Source: JAWXCH01 sp034440595 | GTDB lineage: Bacteria; Planctomycetota; Planctomycetia; Pirellulales; JALHPA01 | Direction: 5' to 3' | Assembly: GCA_034440595.1 (NCBI GenBank) | Contig: JAWXCH010000316.1 | Span: forward strand, 1-7,549 | Length of the DNA stretch: 7,549 nucleotides | Shown here: positions 4,263 to 7,549 of the stretch, in pieces | Position numbering within the stretch: position 1 is the stretch's first letter | How the letters are laid out: each line of letters begins with the position of its first letter | Translations under genes and position numbers: made by a program | The notes under the pieces: model-generated | Database searches by the model: none | What the model was told of the DNA's origin: nothing | What the model saw: the letters and a program-made list of their open reading frames with translations, nothing else

Positions 4263-5357
4263 ATGAGTAGCGGACGAAGCTGGAAATTTCTTGGCATACT
4301 GCTGGTAGTGGCGGTATTTTCCGCGGTTGGCTGCAATAGAGGTGGTGATCAACCGAAGCGGATCATTATTCTCACCAACGGCGACGACCCGTTCTTTGAC
4401 GCGATGCGCGCTGGCATGAACGATGCCGGCAAAGACATTGCTAAAAACAAGGGTGGGTATACGGTTGAACTGGATAAGAATGACGGCACCGTTAAGGGGC
4501 AGATTGACAAACTCAAGCAGTATGCAGGCCGGTCGGATATCGCTGGCCTTGCGATTTCGGTCCTAGACCCAGCAAATTTGGCGATCGCAGACGGCATGCG
4601 TGCATTAAAAACTCGCGGAGTCAAAATAATTACCGTTGATTCTGATATCGACGAAAAAACTGCCGGCGATGCGCGGTTTGCCTACATAGGCACCGACAAC
4701 ACAGTTGCTGGAGAAGTGGCAGGTAAAGCATTGGCTGCATTGAAGCCAGAAGGTGGTGAGTTTGCCACTTTCGTTGGTCGCAAGAGTCAGGATAACGCGG
4801 TTAAGCGAATCAACGGCACGATCACGGGAGCCGGCCCGAAATTCACGCACAAGGAAACCCTTGGCGACGAAATGGATCGATCCGTTGCTAGAAAGAATGT
4901 AAGTGATGCGTTGCAGCGATACCCAAAATTGAATGGTCTCGTCGGTATCTGGGCATACAACGCGGATGCGATCGCCAAGAATGTTGGTGATCGTCGTAAT
5001 AGCACCGCAATCGTCGTCTTCGATGCCGCGCAGCCCGCCATCGAACATATGGCCAATGGAAAGATTGATGTGATGGTCGTGCAAAATCCATACAAGATGG
5101 GAAATCTTGCCGTCCATCTGCTCAAAGCTTTGGTGGAAGACAATCAGGCCGAGATCAAAAAGATACTCCCTGGTTGGGACGAAGCAAAAAAGGAATTTTC
5201 CACTGCGAATGACAAACAATACATGACCGGTTTGAAAGTGGTCGTGCTGGACGAGAAGTCTCCAGTTAAGGCAGAGCTTTTTCCCGAGGGTACCGAGTTT
5301 CTTACACTGGCGCAGTTTAAAGAGTGGCTAGCCAAATACAACCTCACCAGCTCTTAA
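4263..5357 (+). CDS. Sugar ABC transporter substrate-binding lipoprotein (RbsB-like, Peripla_BP_4)
   Basis: A 364-aa protein with a lipoprotein signal: basic start, hydrophobic residues 9-22, lipobox AVGC with C24 as the lipid site. The mature part follows the ribose-type periplasmic-binding fold: DDPFFDAMRAGM (41-52; RbsB NNPFF), ITVDSD (123-128; RbsB IDR), YIGTDN (141-146), AYNADAIA (231-238), VVFDAAQPAI (251-260) and VVQNPYKMGN (272-281). Likely ligand residues by comparison with RbsB are D42, F44, F45, D126, N233, D254 and Q274. The RbsB Asn13 and Arg90 equivalents are D42 and S127, so the ligand is probably not simply ribose. GGAG lies 10 bases before ATG 4263. The protein would sit in the periplasm and deliver a sugar or similar solute to the permease encoded 18 bases downstream. 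Family is firm; ligand unknown. Confidence 0.93.
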   Translation: MSSGRSWKFLGILLVVAVFSAVGCNRGGDQPKRIIILTNGDDPFFDAMRAGMNDAGKDIAKNKGGYTVELDKNDGTVKGQIDKLKQYAGRSDIAGLAISVLDPANLAIADGMRALKTRGVKIITVDSDIDEKTAGDARFAYIGTDNTVAGEVAGKALAALKPEGGEFATFVGRKSQDNAVKRINGTITGAGPKFTHKETLGDEMDRSVARKNVSDALQRYPKLNGLVGIWAYNADAIAKNVGDRRNSTAIVVFDAAQPAIEHMANGKIDVMVVQNPYKMGNLAVHLLKALVEDNQAEIKKILPGWDEAKKEFSTANDKQYMTGLKVVVLDEKSPVKAELFPEGTEFLTLAQFKEWLAKYNLTSS

Positions 5358-5375
5358 CGTTCGCCCCAGTTCACT

Positions 5376-6626
5376 ATGCCAAGCAACGAGGTGCCTCACA
5401 CAGCAGTACACTCCGCTGGTCGCGGTCTATTGCGCGGTTTCCGTAGCGAAATTGCCTTAGTAGTTGCTGTGCTGGCGGTATTCGGCGTTACGTTGTTGTT
5501 TAATGACTCCTACTGGCTGGATCCCGAGTTCAATTTCAAAGAATTGCTCCGTCAAACATCGCTGCTGGGAATCTTTGCCCTGGGTGCGGCGATTGTGATC
5601 ATCTCTGGCGGCATCGACCTTTCGGCTGGTTCGGTGATTGCCTTTAGTGGTGCCATCTGTGCTCAGGTGATGTTGGTCCTGGCACCCCTCGATGAGCTTG
5701 GAGACCCCGTTACAAAAGACATTGGCAACGGAGTGATGCTGCTGGCAATCGGCGCGGCAGTTCTAACCGGTCTGGCAATAGGCACCTTTCATGCCTGGCT
5801 CATTACCGTGATCAAGCTTCCGCCGTTTGTGGCCACATTGGCGTCTCTGGTTGGCCTACGAAGTCTGGCTAAAGTAATGAATCAAGAGATTAATAAATGG
5901 GTGGGAGGCGAATCGGCACTGATAAACATCCTAGATCCGACTTTTTATGCTCTCGGAGACATCTGGTGGATTCCCCTGCTCATATTTCTGGTACTCAGTC
6001 TGCTGGCCTGGGTCCTGATGAGCCGCACCGTTTTAGGCCGACATCTGTACGCAATGGGAGGAAACGAGCAGGCGGCACGACTCAGCGGTATTCGCACCGA
6101 TCGGCTCAAATGGTTCGCATACTGCGCAGGCTCGGTTACTGCAGCCATTGCCGGGGTTCTCTATACCGCAGAAGGTACCGGCTCTGATCCGCAAACGCAG
6201 GGACGTGGCTATGAACTGAACGCCATCGCTGCGGCAGTCGTCGGCGGTTGCAGCCTGCAAGGTGGCATCGGCACCATTCAAGGTGTCATGCTCGGCGTCT
6301 TGTTCCTGCGCGTTGTAATGGATGCCGTAACCAAAGTTGTCGGCGCAGGATCCGACGACTACGAAGGACTGATCGTTGGCTGCCTGGTCGTGTTAGCCGT
6401 TGCGTTCAGCGAGCTACGTACCTCAACAGCCAATGCCCGCAAAGAGTTCTTCCCCGGCCTGCTCGGACTGCTGACTATCCCCATTTTGGCTGTGTTGCTA
6501 TGTACCGTGACAGCGGTGATGATTTCTTGGAATACCGGGCTGCAAGTCGGTGCGGTAGTGCTCGCAGTGCTGGGCACGATGAAATTCTTCGAATGGCGGC
6601 GGAAGCGAAAACTGGCCCAGGCATAA
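5376..6626 (+). CDS. Sugar ABC transporter permease (RbsC-like) with C-terminal extension
   Basis: A 416-aa polytopic inner-membrane protein of the ribose/xylose/galactose-type permease family. It shows the family signature at 70-90 (VIISGGIDLSAGSVIAFSG), the EAA-type coupling loop GRHLYAMGGNEQAARLSGI (221-239), which docks on the ATPase, and AIAAAVVGGCSLQGG (283-296) with GTIQGVMLGVLF after it. The RbsC-like part ends near residue 347. Residues 355-416 add two more hydrophobic segments (about 360-384 and 388-404) and a basic tail (EWRRKRKLAQA), beyond the 320-350 aa common in the family. No clear SD precedes ATG 5376, and translation may depend on coupling to the gene 18 bases upstream. Two copies normally form the channel. 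Function by family is firm; the role of the extension is unknown. Confidence 0.93.
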   Translation: MPSNEVPHTAVHSAGRGLLRGFRSEIALVVAVLAVFGVTLLFNDSYWLDPEFNFKELLRQTSLLGIFALGAAIVIISGGIDLSAGSVIAFSGAICAQVMLVLAPLDELGDPVTKDIGNGVMLLAIGAAVLTGLAIGTFHAWLITVIKLPPFVATLASLVGLRSLAKVMNQEINKWVGGESALINILDPTFYALGDIWWIPLLIFLVLSLLAWVLMSRTVLGRHLYAMGGNEQAARLSGIRTDRLKWFAYCAGSVTAAIAGVLYTAEGTGSDPQTQGRGYELNAIAAAVVGGCSLQGGIGTIQGVMLGVLFLRVVMDAVTKVVGAGSDDYEGLIVGCLVVLAVAFSELRTSTANARKEFFPGLLGLLTIPILAVLLCTVTAVMISWNTGLQVGAVVLAVLGTMKFFEWRRKRKLAQA

Positions 6627-6641
6627 GAGAACAGGCGTGAA

Positions 6642-7549
6642 ATGTCGGCCAGCGATTTTACCTCTGCTCAACCTGCCGCCGTGGGAATGCTCGACCCCGA
6701 GCCGATTCTTTCGGTTCGCGGCGTGACGAAGGTCTATCCGGGCGTAGTCGCACTCAGTGATGTCAGCGTCGATATCGCTACCGGCGAACTGCACGCCATC
6801 GTCGGTGAGAACGGTGCCGGCAAAAGCACGCTGATGAAGATCCTGTCTGGCGTCATTCCAGATTTTGAGGGCCAGTTGCTGCTGCGTGGCACGCCCGTCC
6901 GTTTCAGTGGTACTCGTGCTGCCGAACAGGCGGGCATCAGCATCATCCACCAAGAGCTGAATCTGGTGGAAGAGCTTTCCGCTGCGGCGAATATCTTTCT
7001 CGGCCGCGAACGGCGAAACCGTATTGGCCTATTAGATGATCGCGGCATGGTGCAGGCCGCGTCCGATTTACTCAGCGAACTGGAGTGCAATATCTCGCCT
7101 CGCGCATTGGCCGGCTCGCTTCGCGTGGGAGATCAGCAGCTCTTAGAGATTGCCAAAGCACTCTCGATTGAGTCTGAAATCCTGATCATGGATGAACCGA
7201 CCAGTGCCCTGACCGAGACCGAAGTCGCTCGGCTCTACCGCGTGATCGATCGCCTCCGCAAGCGAGGAGTTACCATCCTTTATATCTCGCACAAGATGGA
7301 CGAGATCTTTCGACTCGCCGATCGGCTCACCATCCTGCGCGATGGCAAACTCGTCCGCACCGTTCGCCGTGACGAAATCACCCCGCGCGAGGTGACGCAC
7401 CTCATGGTTGGCCGCGAAATTGAATCGGCCAGTCAGCATGCCGTACGAACCCCTGGAAAAGTCGTATTGCAAACCGAGAGCCTCTCCCTTCCCTGGACCG
7501 GGCACGCACGCGGCTGGCGGCTCACGGACATTAACCTGACGTTGCGCGA
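6642..7549 (+). CDS. Sugar ABC transporter ATP-binding protein, tandem-NBD type (partial, runs off window)
   Basis: The first 302 residues are visible. The first nucleotide-binding domain has Walker A GENGAGKST (55-63), Q-loop Q104 in IIHQE, signature LRVGDQQ (160-166), Walker B ILIMDEP (180-186) with catalytic E185, and the H-loop H217 in YISHKMDE. This matches the first half of RbsA/MglA-type proteins (about 500 aa, two fused NBDs). The text from about residue 273 (KVVLQTESLSLP...LTDINLTL) is the start of the second NBD. The signature has Arg where many ABC proteins have Ser, a variant I believe is found in this subfamily, so I do not call it defective. AGG at 6633-6635 is the SD, 6 bases before ATG 6642, and the gap from the permease is 15 bases. 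It powers import through the permease. The N-terminal 20 residues are an unstructured extension; ATG 6687 is an alternative start. Confidence 0.94.
   Translation, partial: MSASDFTSAQPAAVGMLDPEPILSVRGVTKVYPGVVALSDVSVDIATGELHAIVGENGAGKSTLMKILSGVIPDFEGQLLLRGTPVRFSGTRAAEQAGISIIHQELNLVEELSAAANIFLGRERRNRIGLLDDRGMVQAASDLLSELECNISPRALAGSLRVGDQQLLEIAKALSIESEILIMDEPTSALTETEVARLYRVIDRLRKRGVTILYISHKMDEIFRLADRLTILRDGKLVRTVRRDEITPREVTHLMVGREIESASQHAVRTPGKVVLQTESLSLPWTGHARGWRLTDINLTLR

Noticed and set aside
4605..5219. 204-aa open frame on the minus strand inside the binding-protein gene
   Set aside because: It lies wholly antisense to a clearly recognised lipoprotein, has no family-like motif, and its composition follows the opposite strand's codon pattern.
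7119..7139. Ser-to-Arg change in the ABC signature (LRVGDQQ) as a broken ATPase
   Set aside because: Walker A, Walker B, Q-loop and H-loop are all intact, and an Arg at this position is, to my recollection, a normal variant in sugar-importer tandem ATPases.

Overview
The window reads like a chromosomal segment from a Gram-negative-type bacterium, most likely a planctomycete (Pirellulales-like). This is an inference. It rests on small proteins whose conserved blocks resemble planctomycete hypothetical families (98-aa gene at 1059, 219-aa gene at 3417), on generally weak Shine-Dalgarno sequences, and on a lipoprotein-type sugar-binding protein. No rRNA, tRNA, CRISPR array, insertion sequence or integrase is visible.

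Layout. Positions 2-70 look like the tail of an upstream gene. A stand-alone BFD-like [2Fe-2S] protein follows (91-432, +). A small three-helix membrane protein lies convergent to it (468-746, -). A 312-bp non-coding stretch then precedes a 98-aa Lys/Ala-rich basic-tail protein (1059-1355, +). Convergent to that is a two-gene operon on the minus strand: a membrane-anchored barnase/RNase Sa-like ribonuclease (1766-2338) followed four bases later by a barstar-family inhibitor (1393-1761). Divergent from it is a plus-strand pair: a 146-aa predicted all-helical protein (2589-3029) whose stop overlaps the GTG start of a MazF/PemK-like toxin (3026-3394). A conserved-hypothetical 219-aa protein follows (3417-4076).

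The rest is a ribose-type (CUT2) sugar ABC importer operon preceded by a structured leader region (4068-4262). It encodes a periplasmic-binding lipoprotein (4263-5357), a permease with an unusual C-terminal extension (5376-6626), and a tandem-NBD ATPase cut by the window edge (6642-end). The three genes would make one uptake complex: lipoprotein receptor, membrane channel and ATPase. The substrate cannot be read from the sequence, but the binding pocket differs from that of RbsB.

The most interesting part is 1393-3394, where two different RNase-type toxin modules sit back to back. One has a canonical barstar inhibitor but a membrane-tethered toxin. The other has a recognisable MazF-like toxin coupled to a partner that does not look like any standard MazE antitoxin.
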